A stretch of DNA of 16,636 bases. Origin: an uncultured Angelakisella sp. (GTDB lineage Bacteria; Bacillota; Clostridia; Oscillospirales; Ruminococcaceae). The notes below the pieces were generated by a model. That model worked only from the letters and a program-made list of their open reading frames with translations. It had not been told where the DNA came from and did no database searches. Below are positions 1 to 7,500 of this stretch, piece after piece; the first letter of the stretch is position 1, and each line of letters starts with the position of its first letter. The translations under genes and the position numbers were made by a program. The stretch is taken from the NCBI GenBank assembly GCA_910585525.1, contig CAJUFR010000048.1:1-16636 (forward strand), written 5' to 3'.

Positions 1-923
1 CCATCATGAAGCGTACCGTCCTCATCGCCAACACCTCCGATATGCCCGTGGCCGCCCGTGAGGCGTCCATCTACACCGGCATCACCATCGCCGAGTATTT
101 CCGCGACATGGGCTACTCCGTCGCCATCATGGCCGACTCCACCTCCCGCTGGGCCGAGGCCCTTCGTGAGATGTCCGGCCGTCTGGAGGAGATGCCCGGC
201 GAGGAAGGCTACCCCGCCTACCTCACCAGCCGTCTGGCCCAGTTCTACGAGCGGGCCGGCCGTGTCACCTGCCTGGGCAGCGACAAGCGGGAAGGCTCCC
301 TTACCGCCATCGGCGCTGTTTCCCCCGCCGGCGGCGACAACTCCGACCCCGTCGTGCAGGCCACCCTGCGTATCGTCAAGGTGTTCTGGGGCCTGGATTC
401 CGGCCTTGCCTACAAGCGCCACTTCCCGGCCATCAACTGGCTGACCTCCTACTCCCTGTACAACGACCAGATCGGCGCCTGGCTGAACAAGAACGTGGCC
501 GCCGACTGGACCAAGCTGCTGGACGACACCATGAACCTGCTCCAGCTGGAAAGCGAACTGGAGGAGATCGTCAAGCTGGTGGGCTACGATTCCCTCTCCG
601 CCCCCGACCGCCTCTCCCTGGAGGCCGCCCGGTCCATCCGTGAGGACTACCTGCAGCAGAACGCCTTCGACGGCGTGGATACCTACACCAGCCTGCCCAA
701 GCAGTACGGCATGCTGAAGATGGTGCTCCACTTCTACTACGAGGCCAAGGCCGCACTGGATGCCGGCGTGCCGGTGGAGAAGATCTTCGCCCTGCCGGTG
801 CGGGAGAAGATCGCCCGTATGAAGTACGTGGAGGAGGAGGACGTCAAGTCCTACCTGGAGGCTGCCACCAATGAACTGGAGAGCAGCATGAAAGAACTGG
901 TGAGCGGGGAGGTGTCTGCCTGA
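1..923 (+). CDS. atpA (ntpA): V/A-type ATPase catalytic subunit A, 3' part (start lies outside the window)
   Basis: Catalytic subunit of the V1/A1 head of a rotary ATPase, which couples ATP hydrolysis or synthesis to H+ or Na+ movement across the membrane. About 306 residues are visible. The reading frame is open at the left edge, and the first ATG (position 6) falls inside a conserved stretch, so the real start and the P-loop are upstream of the window. Seen: the block with AAREASIYTGIT, then MADSTSRWAEALREMSGR and GEEGYPAYLTSR, all typical of the nucleotide-binding domain of A subunits, followed by the helical C-terminal domain. The stop codon overlaps the start of subunit B by one base (TGATG), so the two are probably translationally coupled. 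Arginine is mostly written CGT here, unlike most of the window, which fits a highly expressed gene. Confidence 0.95.
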   Translation, partial: IMKRTVLIANTSDMPVAAREASIYTGITIAEYFRDMGYSVAIMADSTSRWAEALREMSGRLEEMPGEEGYPAYLTSRLAQFYERAGRVTCLGSDKREGSLTAIGAVSPAGGDNSDPVVQATLRIVKVFWGLDSGLAYKRHFPAINWLTSYSLYNDQIGAWLNKNVAADWTKLLDDTMNLLQLESELEEIVKLVGYDSLSAPDRLSLEAARSIREDYLQQNAFDGVDTYTSLPKQYGMLKMVLHFYYEAKAALDAGVPVEKIFALPVREKIARMKYVEEEDVKSYLEAATNELESSMKELVSGEVSA

Positions 924-2305
924 TGTTAAAGGAATATCGCACCATAGAGGAGGTCGCCGGCCCCCTGATGCTGGTAAAGGACGTGGAAGGCGTCGCCTAC
1001 GACGAACTGGGGGAGATCGAACTCCCCAACGGTGAACTCCGGCGCTGCAAGGTGCTGGAGGTCAACGGCTCCACCGTTCTGGTCCAGCTGTTCGAAAGCT
1101 CCACCGGCATCAACCTGGAGCACAGCAAGGTCCGTTTCTTCGGCCGCAGCCTGGAACTGGGCGTCTCCGAGGACATGCTGGGACGTGTTTTCTCCGGCAT
1201 GGGCGAGCCCATCGACGGTGGCCCCAAGCTGATCGCCGACAAACGGATGGATGTCAACGGCCTGCCCATGAACCCCGCCGCCCGGGTCTACCCGGAGGAG
1301 TTCATCCAGACCGGCGTTTCCGCCATCGACGGCCTGAACACCCTGGTCCGCGGCCAGAAGCTGCCCATCTTCTCCGGCTCCGGTCTGCCCCACGCCAAGC
1401 TGGCGGCCCAGATCGCCCGTCAGGCCAAGGTGCTGGGTACCGATTCCAAGTTCGCCGTGGTGTTCTGCGCCATCGGTATCACCTTCGAGGAATCCGACTT
1501 CTTCATCAGCGACTTTAAGCGCACCGGGGCCATCGACCGGGCCGTGCTGTTCATCAACCTGGCCAACGACCCCGCCATCGAGCGTATCTCCACCCCCAAG
1601 ATGGCGCTGACCGCCGCCGAGTACCTGGCCTTCGAGAAGGGGATGCACGTCCTTTGCATCCTCACCGACATCACCAACTACGCCGAGGCCCTTCGTGAGG
1701 TCTCCGCCGCCCGTAAAGAGGTTCCGGGCCGCCGTGGTTACCCCGGCTACCTCTACACCGACCTGGCCGGCATGTACGAGCGGGCCGGCCGCCGGGAGGA
1801 CAGCGAGGGCTCCATCACCATGATCCCCATCCTGTCCATGCCCGAGGACGACAAGACCCACCCCATCCCCGACCTCACCGGCTATATCACCGAGGGTCAG
1901 ATCATCCTCTCCCGTGAGTTGTACCGCAAGGGCGTCACCCCGCCCATCGACGTGCTGCCCTCCCTGTCCCGTCTGAAGGACAAGGGTATCGGCGTTGGCA
2001 AGACCCGTGAGGACCATGCCAGCACCATGAACCAGCTGTTTGCGGCCTACTCCCGTGGCAAGGACGCCAAGGAACTGATGACCATCCTGGGCGAGGCGGC
2101 CCTTTCCGACACCGACAAACTCTACGCCAAGTTCGCCGACGAGTTTGAGAAGCAGTATGTCTCCCAGGGCTACGAGACCAACCGTGGCATCGAGGAGACG
2201 CTGAACATCGGCTGGAAGCTGCTGTCCATCCTGCCCACCACCGAACTGAAGCGCATCAAGCCGGAGATGATCGAAAAGTATCTTCCCAAGCAGGATGAGC
2301 AGTAA
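923..2305 (+). CDS. atpB (ntpB): V/A-type ATPase non-catalytic subunit B
   Basis: Regulatory subunit that alternates with A in the A3B3 hexamer. It has 460 residues, the usual full length. Seen: the N-terminal beta-barrel (about 1-75), then a nucleotide-binding-like domain in which the P-loop region reads SGSGLPHAKLAAQIARQA and lacks GKT. That loss distinguishes B from the catalytic A subunit. The conserved YPGYLYTDLAGMYERAGR block (about 272-290) is the family region that supplies the arginine finger to the A site. The ATG at 923 shares its A with the stop of subunit A, and a GGGGAGGT ribosome binding site lies inside the end of A. Subunit D follows after 12 nt. Arginine codons are again mostly CGT. 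Confidence 0.97.
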   Translation: MLKEYRTIEEVAGPLMLVKDVEGVAYDELGEIELPNGELRRCKVLEVNGSTVLVQLFESSTGINLEHSKVRFFGRSLELGVSEDMLGRVFSGMGEPIDGGPKLIADKRMDVNGLPMNPAARVYPEEFIQTGVSAIDGLNTLVRGQKLPIFSGSGLPHAKLAAQIARQAKVLGTDSKFAVVFCAIGITFEESDFFISDFKRTGAIDRAVLFINLANDPAIERISTPKMALTAAEYLAFEKGMHVLCILTDITNYAEALREVSAARKEVPGRRGYPGYLYTDLAGMYERAGRREDSEGSITMIPILSMPEDDKTHPIPDLTGYITEGQIILSRELYRKGVTPPIDVLPSLSRLKDKGIGVGKTREDHASTMNQLFAAYSRGKDAKELMTILGEAALSDTDKLYAKFADEFEKQYVSQGYETNRGIEETLNIGWKLLSILPTTELKRIKPEMIEKYLPKQDEQ

Positions 2306-2317
2306 GGAGGCCGGATC

Positions 2318-2974
2318 ATGGCAGTCATGCAGGTAAACCCCACCCGTATGGAGTTGAGCCGTCTCAAGACCCGGCTCAAGACCTCCATGCGCGGCCACAG
2401 CCTTCTCAAGAACAAGCGGGATGACCTGATGAAGAAGTTCCTGGAGCAGGTGCGCCGCAACAAGGAGTTGCGGGAGCAGGTGGAGCAGATGATCATGGGC
2501 GTCTACGACGGCTTTGCCATCGCCGGCGCCGTCATGAGCCCCAACATGCTGGAGGAAGCCCTGATGCTCCCCAAGGAGCAGGTGGAACTGGATATCGACA
2601 GCCAGAACGTCATGAGTGTTGACGTGCCGGTGTTCCACTTCAGCCGTTCCGCCGCCGGGGACGAGGACATCTCCCCCTACGGCTTCACCTACACCTCCGG
2701 CGAGTTGGATGATTCGGTGGCGGCCCTGAAAAAGGTGCTGCCCCTGATGCTGGAACTTGCCCAGATGGAGAAGAGCGCCCAGCTGCTGGCGGAGGAGATC
2801 GAAAAGACCCGCCGCCGTGTCAACGCCCTGGAGTACGTCCAGATCCCCTCCCTCCAGGAGACCATCAAGAGCATCGCCATGAAGCTGGACGAAAACGAGC
2901 GCGGCAACCTTGCCCGTCTCATGAAGATCAAGGACATGATGGTCCAGCAGTCCCGAGAAGCCATGGGCCAGTAA
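2318..2974 (+). CDS. atpD (ntpD): V/A-type ATPase subunit D (central rotor shaft)
   Basis: Subunit D forms the coiled-coil central stalk that turns inside the A3B3 head and passes torque to the membrane rotor. It has 218 residues, close to the family norm. The N-terminus with NPTRMELSRLKTRLKTSMRG and HSLLKNKRDDLMKKF is the conserved first helix. A second long helix at about 140-210 (heptad-like, rich in E, K, R and L) makes the other half of the coiled coil. The start ATG at 2318 follows a strong AAGGAGG (2304-2310). It is the last gene of the operon in the order A-B-D and is followed at once by a strong terminator. If subunits F, C, E, K and I exist they must lie upstream, outside the window. 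Confidence 0.95.
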   Translation: MAVMQVNPTRMELSRLKTRLKTSMRGHSLLKNKRDDLMKKFLEQVRRNKELREQVEQMIMGVYDGFAIAGAVMSPNMLEEALMLPKEQVELDIDSQNVMSVDVPVFHFSRSAAGDEDISPYGFTYTSGELDDSVAALKKVLPLMLELAQMEKSAQLLAEEIEKTRRRVNALEYVQIPSLQETIKSIAMKLDENERGNLARLMKIKDMMVQQSREAMGQ

Positions 2975-3000
2975 GCGGCGCGCCGCCGCTGTCAGGCCCC

Positions 3001-3028
3001 GCCCCCCTCACCGAGGGGGGCTTTTTGT
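3001..3028 (+). terminator. Intrinsic terminator of the V-ATPase operon
   Basis: A perfect 9-bp stem (GCCCCCCTC at 3001-3009, GAGGGGGGC at 3013-3021) with a 3-nt loop is followed by TTTTTGT. It lies 27 nt after the stop of subunit D. A second GC-rich palindrome, GCGGCGCGCCGC, sits just before it at about 2976-2987. Confidence 0.92.
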
Positions 3029-3036
3029 ATGGAGAA

Positions 3037-3063
3037 AGAGCCACCCGCATGGCAGGTGGCTCT
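3037..3063 (-). terminator. Probable terminator of the pot operon
   Basis: AGAGCCACC (3037-3045) and GGTGGCTCT (3055-3063) form a 9-bp stem with a 9-nt loop, 23 nt past the potD stop on the minus strand. It is followed there by TTTCTCC, a short U-tract, so termination would be moderate. The hairpin is symmetric and may also back up the V-ATPase terminator, since the two operons converge here. Confidence 0.65.
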
Positions 3064-3086
3064 CTTGGCCTTTTAACCTCTTCCTC

Positions 3087-4322
3087 TTATACCGTCCCCC
3101 GGTTCTTCCGCAGGGAACGTGTGATGTTCAGGCAAACAGTGGCGATAACGCACCCCAGCATCACCAGGGGCATCAGCATCTGGCTGTACCGCTCGTCGGC
3201 GGAGAGCAGTTCGGTCCACTTTTCGTCCATGTAGGCCGCCAGGTCGGGGGGCAGGTTGACAAAGTATTCGCAGCTGTCCAGCAGTTCCTGGTCGGGGTAG
3301 CGCACCGGGTCGTTCTTCACCTCGTCGTCCAGCAGCTGGAACACCCAGTCATTGGGGGTGGAGTAGCCGATGTAATCGATGTTGGCCAGCCCCACCTCCG
3401 GCTCCAGCATGAAGTTGATGTACATCTCCGCCAGTTCCTTGTTTTTGGCCTCCCGGGGGATGCACATGGCGTCGGTGAAGATGTTGGAGCCCTCCTTGGG
3501 GATGACAAAGCGGAGGTCCGGGTTGTCCTCCATCATGGTGATGGCGTCCCCGGCGTAGTAGGGGGCCAGCGCCGCCTCCCCGCCGGTCATTTTGTCAAAG
3601 ATCTCGTCCATGACGTAGGCCTGGAGAAGGGGCTTCTGCTCCTTCAGCAGCTGGGTGGCCCGGTCCAACTGCTCGGTGCTCTCGGCGTTGATGGGGTAGC
3701 CCAGCATCTTGAAGGCGATGCCGAAGGCGTCCTTGGAGTTGGAGAACATCAGCATGTTGCCGGCGTAGACCGGGTCCCACAGATAGCTCCAGCTGTCGAT
3801 CAGGTCGCTTTCGTCCACCATGGTGGTGTTGTAGATGAGGCCCACCGTCCCCCAGGTGTAGGGCACCGAATACCGGTTGCCCGGGTCGAAGCTGGGGTCC
3901 TTGTACCGGTCGCTGATGGCCTCCTCAAAGTTGGGGATGTTGCCAAGGTCCAGGGGCAGCAGCATCTCCTCCTGGATCATCCGGGCGATCATGTAGTCGG
4001 AGGGGATGATGATATCGTAGCTGCTGCCGCCGGTCTTGAGTTTGGCGTAGAGGGATTCGTTGGTGTCGAAGGTGGAGTAGACCACCTTGATGCCGGTGAG
4101 TTCCTCAAAGGCTTTGTTCACGTCCAGGCTGCCGTCGCTGCCGTCGGAGATGTACTCCCCCCAGTTGTAGACGTTGAGGGACCGCCCCTGGCCCCTGTAC
4201 CGGCCGTAGTAGTCCTGGTCCATGGCGGAGTAGTCCATCTCCGCCCCGTGGGCGGGGACCGCCAGCAGCGCCGGGATAAGGAGCAGCAGGAGAAGGGCCA
4301 GGGAAAGACGCCGTCTGGTCAT
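3087..4322 (-). CDS. potD: Spermidine/putrescine-type ABC transporter substrate-binding protein with a C-terminal membrane anchor
   Basis: Extracellular binding protein (411 residues) that would deliver polyamines to PotBC. Seen: a signal sequence (about 1-26: MTRRR, a long Leu run, then VPAHG) without a lipobox cysteine. The mature part begins around VYNWGEYIS (51-59) and runs through GIKVVYSTFDTNESLYAKL, YDIIIPSDYMIARM and YSVPYTWGTVGLIYN to AKNKELAEMYINFML, the PotD fold in its usual order. Compared from memory with E. coli PotD, some ligand-site aromatic and acidic positions differ: the segment before DAMCIP has F-T where E. coli has W-M, and YYAGDAI replaces a Trp-containing segment. The exact polyamine bound is therefore uncertain. 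The last 30 residues (382-411) form a hydrophobic helix ending in RSLRKNRGTV, an apparent membrane anchor. Start chosen: the ATG at 4322 overlaps the potC stop (ATGA) and follows AAGGAGGT at 4331-4338. A longer in-frame start at 4628 would run back through potC. Confidence 0.9.
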   Translation of the reverse strand: MTRRRLSLALLLLLLIPALLAVPAHGAEMDYSAMDQDYYGRYRGQGRSLNVYNWGEYISDGSDGSLDVNKAFEELTGIKVVYSTFDTNESLYAKLKTGGSSYDIIIPSDYMIARMIQEEMLLPLDLGNIPNFEEAISDRYKDPSFDPGNRYSVPYTWGTVGLIYNTTMVDESDLIDSWSYLWDPVYAGNMLMFSNSKDAFGIAFKMLGYPINAESTEQLDRATQLLKEQKPLLQAYVMDEIFDKMTGGEAALAPYYAGDAITMMEDNPDLRFVIPKEGSNIFTDAMCIPREAKNKELAEMYINFMLEPEVGLANIDYIGYSTPNDWVFQLLDDEVKNDPVRYPDQELLDSCEYFVNLPPDLAAYMDEKWTELLSADERYSQMLMPLVMLGCVIATVCLNITRSLRKNRGTV

Positions 4323-5173
4323 GCCTCGCCACCTCCTTGCTTTTTCTGCATCAGCCGTTCCTTCTTGGCGGCGGAAAGGTTGATGACCAGCAGCGCCGCC
4401 AGCACCACCACGAAGATGATGGCGGACAGGGCGTTGATCTCCGGGCTGATGCGCTTGCGCACCATGGCGCCGATGGTCACCGGCAGCGTCTGGGAGGTGG
4501 CGGAGCTGACAAAGTAGCTGATGATAAAGTCGTCGATGGAGTAGGTAAGGGCCATGAGGAAGCCGGTGGCCATGCCGGGCATGATCTCCGGGATGATGAC
4601 CCGGAAGAAGGCCATCCCCGGGCTGCACCCCAGGTCCAGGGCGGCCTCGTAGACGTATTTATCCATCTGGCGCAGCTTGGGCAGCACGTTGAGGATGACG
4701 TAGGGGGTGCAGAAGGTGACGTGGGCGATGACCAGGGTCAGATAGCCCAGGTTCAGTTCCGGCAGCTGGATGCCGGTGGCGGCGGTGATGCCCCTGCCCG
4801 CCTGGTTCACCGACACGAACAGCAGCAGCAGCGACACGCCCATGACGATCTCCGGGTTGAGGATAGGCATGTAGGTGACGTTCATGATGGCGGACTTGAA
4901 CCAGCGGTTGCGGATGGAGTAGATGCCCATGGCGGCGGCGGTGCCCAGTATCACCGCGATCACCGAGGCGCAGAGGGCCACCACGATGGTATTGTACAGG
5001 GAGGTGAGGATCAGCTGGTTGGAGAAAAGGTCCCGGTACCACCGCAGGGAAAAGCCGGCCCACACCGAACGGGACTTGCTGGCGTTGAAGCTGTAAAGGA
5101 TCAGCACGGCGATGGGCAGGTAGAGAAAGGCCATCACCAGGCCGATGTAGGAGCGTTGCAGGTGTTTCATCAT
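4319..5173 (-). CDS. potC: Polyamine ABC transporter permease PotC
   Basis: Second inner-membrane permease of the importer (284 residues, about six membrane helices). It belongs to the binding-protein-dependent transport (BPD) family. The cytoplasmic EAA loop, which docks on the ATPase, is seen at about 170-190 as EAALDLGCSPGMAFFRVIIP. The sequence following it (MPGMATGFLMALTYSIDDF) is typical of PotC. Four-base ATGA overlaps at both ends (5170-5173 with potB, 4319-4322 with potD) indicate a translationally coupled operon. The C-terminus is basic and Gln-rich (AAKKERLMQKKQ). Confidence 0.93.
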   Translation of the reverse strand: MMKHLQRSYIGLVMAFLYLPIAVLILYSFNASKSRSVWAGFSLRWYRDLFSNQLILTSLYNTIVVALCASVIAVILGTAAAMGIYSIRNRWFKSAIMNVTYMPILNPEIVMGVSLLLLFVSVNQAGRGITAATGIQLPELNLGYLTLVIAHVTFCTPYVILNVLPKLRQMDKYVYEAALDLGCSPGMAFFRVIIPEIMPGMATGFLMALTYSIDDFIISYFVSSATSQTLPVTIGAMVRKRISPEINALSAIIFVVVLAALLVINLSAAKKERLMQKKQGGGEA

Positions 5174-5985
5174 ATCAGCATCCCCTCCCGTTCCTCGGAA
5201 TCGTCAAACTGGTTGAAGATGCTCATCACCAGCAGGATGAACACCATCAGCACCATGGAGATGGCCGCCCCCAGGTTGGGGTTGTAGGCGTTGCCCAAAA
5301 ACTGGGCGTCGATGAGGTCGCCGATGAGCATGTTGGAGCCGCCCCCCAGCATCCGGGAGATGATGAAGGTGGAGATGGCGGGGACGAACACCATGGTGAC
5401 CCCGGTGGAGATGCCGGGGACGCTGAGGGGGAGGATGACCCGGGAAAAGACGTGGAAGGGCCCGGCCCCCAGGTCCTGGGCGGCCTCGATGACACGGCTG
5501 TCGATCTTGGTCATGATGGAGTAGAGGGGCAGGATCATAAAGGGGAGGTAGTTGTAGACCATCCCCAGCACCACCGCCCCCTGGGTGTTGATCATCCGTA
5601 CCGCCCCCAGGCCGAAAAACCGCAGCACCGAGTTGATGACGCCGTTGTTCTCCAGCAGGGTCATCCAGGCGTAGGTGCGCAGCAGGAAGTTGATCCACAT
5701 GGGCAGCATGATGAGCATCACCATGGTGCGCTGGCGCACCCCGTTCATCCGGCTCATCAGGTAGGCCAGGGGGTACCCTGTCACCAGGCAGATGGCGGTG
5801 GCCACCACCGCCAGCCACACCGAGCGCATGAACACCGGGGTGTAGCTGGAGACCCGGGCGATGTTATCGATGGTAAAGGCCCCGTCGCTGGTGGTGAAGG
5901 CGAACACCGCCACCAGCCCCAGGGGGATGAGCACGAAGATGGCGGACCAGATCATGTAGGGGAGAGCGGCATGCTTGAATTTCAT
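5170..5985 (-). CDS. potB: Polyamine ABC transporter permease PotB
   Basis: First permease of the importer (271 residues, about six membrane helices). The N-terminus enters the membrane within the first 30 residues (PYMIWSAIFVLIPLGLVAVF). The EAA loop reads EAAQDLGAGPFHVFSRVILP at about 168-187. The segment MLPMWINFLLRTYAWMTLL is characteristic of PotB-type permeases. The ATG at 5985 lies 3 nt after the potA stop, with a GAGGAGGAG ribosome binding site inside the end of potA. It would pair with PotC to form the membrane channel. Confidence 0.93.
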   Translation of the reverse strand: MKFKHAALPYMIWSAIFVLIPLGLVAVFAFTTSDGAFTIDNIARVSSYTPVFMRSVWLAVVATAICLVTGYPLAYLMSRMNGVRQRTMVMLIMLPMWINFLLRTYAWMTLLENNGVINSVLRFFGLGAVRMINTQGAVVLGMVYNYLPFMILPLYSIMTKIDSRVIEAAQDLGAGPFHVFSRVILPLSVPGISTGVTMVFVPAISTFIISRMLGGGSNMLIGDLIDAQFLGNAYNPNLGAAISMVLMVFILLVMSIFNQFDDSEEREGMLI

Positions 5986-5988
5986 GGC

Positions 5989-7044
5989 TCACTCCTCCTC
6001 GGTCCGCTTCATGATGTGGATGTTCTCCGGGGCCACGTCCATGCCGATGACGGTGCCCGGCTCCACGCTGATGGTGGAGTGGATCATCCAGTGGTAGCCC
6101 AGCGCCTCCACCATCATCTCGTAATGGACCCCCTTGAAGATCACCGATTCCACCACGCCGGATATCTTCCCCTTCTCGGCAGGGAGGATGATGATGTCCT
6201 CCGGCCGGACCACCACCTGCACCCGCTCCATGGGGGCGAAGCCCTTGTCCACGCAGGGGAACAGGTCGTTGGCGAACTCCACCAAAAAGTCCTTGTGCAT
6301 AAAGCCGTCGATAATATTGCTTTCCCCGATGAAATCCGCCACAAAGGCGTTCTGGGGCTCGTTGTAGATATCCTGGGGGGTGCCGGTCTGGAGGATCTCC
6401 CCGTCCTTCATCACCACCACCCGGTCGGACATGGTCAGTGCCTCCTCCTGGTCGTGGGTGACATAGATAAAGGTGATCTCCAGGCTCTGCTGGATGCGCT
6501 TGAGTTCCACCTGCATATCCTTGCGGAGTTTCAGGTCCAGGGCCCCCAGCGGCTCGTCCAGCAGCAGCACCTTGGGCTGGTTGACGATGGCCCGGGCGAT
6601 GGCCACCCGCTGCTGCTGGCCGCCGGACATCTGGTTGATGTTCCGCTGGCCGTAGCCCCGCAGGTTCACCAGTTCCAGCGCCTCCTCCACCCGCTGCCTT
6701 CGTTCCTTTTCCGGCAGCTTGCTGATCTTGAGGCCGAACTCGATGTTCTGGTAGACGTTGAGGTGGGGGAAGAGGGCGTACCGCTGGAACACGGTGTTCA
6801 CCTGCCGTTTGTAGGGCGGCAGGCCGTTGATGCGCTTGCCCTCAAAGAAAATGTCCCCCGCCAGCGGCTCGATAAAGCCGCCGATGATGCGCAGAGTGGT
6901 GGTCTTGCCGCAGCCGGAGGGGCCAAGGAAGGTGATGAACTCCTTGTCCATGATATCCAGGTCCAGACCGTGGAGCACCGGCTCCCCGTCGTAGTCCACC
7001 CGGATGCCCCGGAGGCTGATGATGGCGTTGCTGCTGTTTTCCAT
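5989..7044 (-). CDS. potA: Polyamine ABC transporter ATP-binding protein PotA
   Basis: Energising ATPase of the importer (351 residues). Seen: Walker A GPSGCGKTT at 41-49, Q-loop in NTVFQRYALFPH, signature MSGGQQQR at 139-146, Walker B VLLLDEPLGALD at 159-170, switch His in TYVTHDQ-like YVTHDQEE (His197). A C-terminal TOBE-type regulatory domain of about 110 residues contains VVRPEDI. Start chosen: the ATG at 7044 (MENSSNAI), with AAAGGGGGA about 11 nt upstream. The ATG at 7056 lies directly against that ribosome binding site, and the frame stays open to 7425 only through non-conserved leader sequence. First gene of potABCD; likely regulation is through the long leader upstream. Confidence 0.93.
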   Translation of the reverse strand: MENSSNAIISLRGIRVDYDGEPVLHGLDLDIMDKEFITFLGPSGCGKTTTLRIIGGFIEPLAGDIFFEGKRINGLPPYKRQVNTVFQRYALFPHLNVYQNIEFGLKISKLPEKERRQRVEEALELVNLRGYGQRNINQMSGGQQQRVAIARAIVNQPKVLLLDEPLGALDLKLRKDMQVELKRIQQSLEITFIYVTHDQEEALTMSDRVVVMKDGEILQTGTPQDIYNEPQNAFVADFIGESNIIDGFMHKDFLVEFANDLFPCVDKGFAPMERVQVVVRPEDIIILPAEKGKISGVVESVIFKGVHYEMMVEALGYHWMIHSTISVEPGTVIGMDVAPENIHIMKRTEEE

Positions 7045-7378
7045 AGATGAATGCATCCCCCTTTGCGGATCGTACGCCGGGAGATCCCCCGGCGCCGTGG
7101 ATGCGGGAGTTTTTTCTCCTCCCGCACGCGGCTCGGCTTTGGCCCCATCCCCGCAAAGGGCTGGATGGAGGGAGCCCCCTCCACCTTCCAGACCGGGGTC
7201 TTGCCTTACCGCATGGAACATACTTTGCACAGATGCAAAAAAAGCCCACCTGTCACCGTCCTCCGGGATCACAGATCGTACCACAGAAATTTCGCCGGGC
7301 AGAAGCGGGAGACCATCCCCGTAGCCGGCGGGATTTTTGGGTGCCAAGCCGTAAACAGAGTTCGTGCAAGGTCGACCA
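7045..7378 (-). promoter_or_regulatory. Long, structured untranslated leader of the pot operon
   Basis: About 334 nt lie between the predicted transcription start and the potA ATG, with no supported gene. Inverted repeats seen: CGCCGGG/CCCGGCG (7075-7081/7088-7094); TGCGGGAG/CTCCCGCA (7102-7109/7119-7126), extendable by CCGTG/CGCGG outside a 2-nt bulge; CTGGATGGAGG with CCTCCA and TCCAG (7161-7171/7178-7191, 3-nt bulge); TTTGCA/TGCAAA (7224-7229/7234-7239). A further stem at about 7250-7274 is followed 6 nt later, on the minus strand, by seven U (7237-7243). This could be an attenuator or riboswitch, or a separate small RNA ending at the U-run. I do not recognise a named riboswitch consensus in it. 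Confidence 0.5.
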
Positions 7379-7384
7379 ATGCAA

Positions 7385-7412
7385 ATATTATCATATTTCG
7401 TGATTTTGTCAA
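7385..7412 (-). promoter_or_regulatory. Predicted sigma-A promoter of potABCD
   Basis: On the minus strand a consensus -35 TTGACA (7407-7412) is followed after 16 bp by TAATAT (7385-7390). The sequence around the -10 is AT-rich in an otherwise GC-rich region. Predicted start of transcription is near 7378. Confidence 0.75.
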
Positions 7413-7423
7413 TACTTTTCCGC

Positions 7424-7475
7424 AAAAAACCGGGGAAACTCGAAGGATTTTTAATTTCCTTCCGGTTTCCTCGGT
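7424..7475 (-). terminator. Intrinsic terminator after the CHR gene pair
   Basis: A 19-bp imperfect stem (7429-7447 with 7457-7475, 9-nt loop, three mismatches when read on the minus strand) is followed by a run of T on that strand (7424-7429). It sits 25 nt past the stop of the second CHR gene and just before the pot promoter. The plus-strand version pairs slightly better and ends in TTTT, so it may work both ways. Confidence 0.8.
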
Positions 7476-7500
7476 TTTGCTCCTGTTTCCTGTCGGGACC

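Noticed and set aside
926..2638. A minus-strand open frame of 570 codons opposite V-ATPase B and D
   Set aside because: Antisense shadow of conserved genes with biased composition (His, Gly, Leu, Asp).
4323..4628. N-terminal extension of PotD into potC
   Set aside because: It would read through the potC gene in another frame. The ATG at 4322 has a strong ribosome binding site, an ATGA overlap and a signal peptide right after it.
5452..7050. A plus-strand open frame of 532 codons opposite potA and potB
   Set aside because: Shadow frame, rich in His and Asp, with no motif; the minus strand holds clear PotA and PotB.
7045..7425. N-terminal extension of PotA to an upstream start
   Set aside because: The added 127 residues are not conserved, cover the predicted transcription start and the structured leader, and lack a ribosome binding site at their start.
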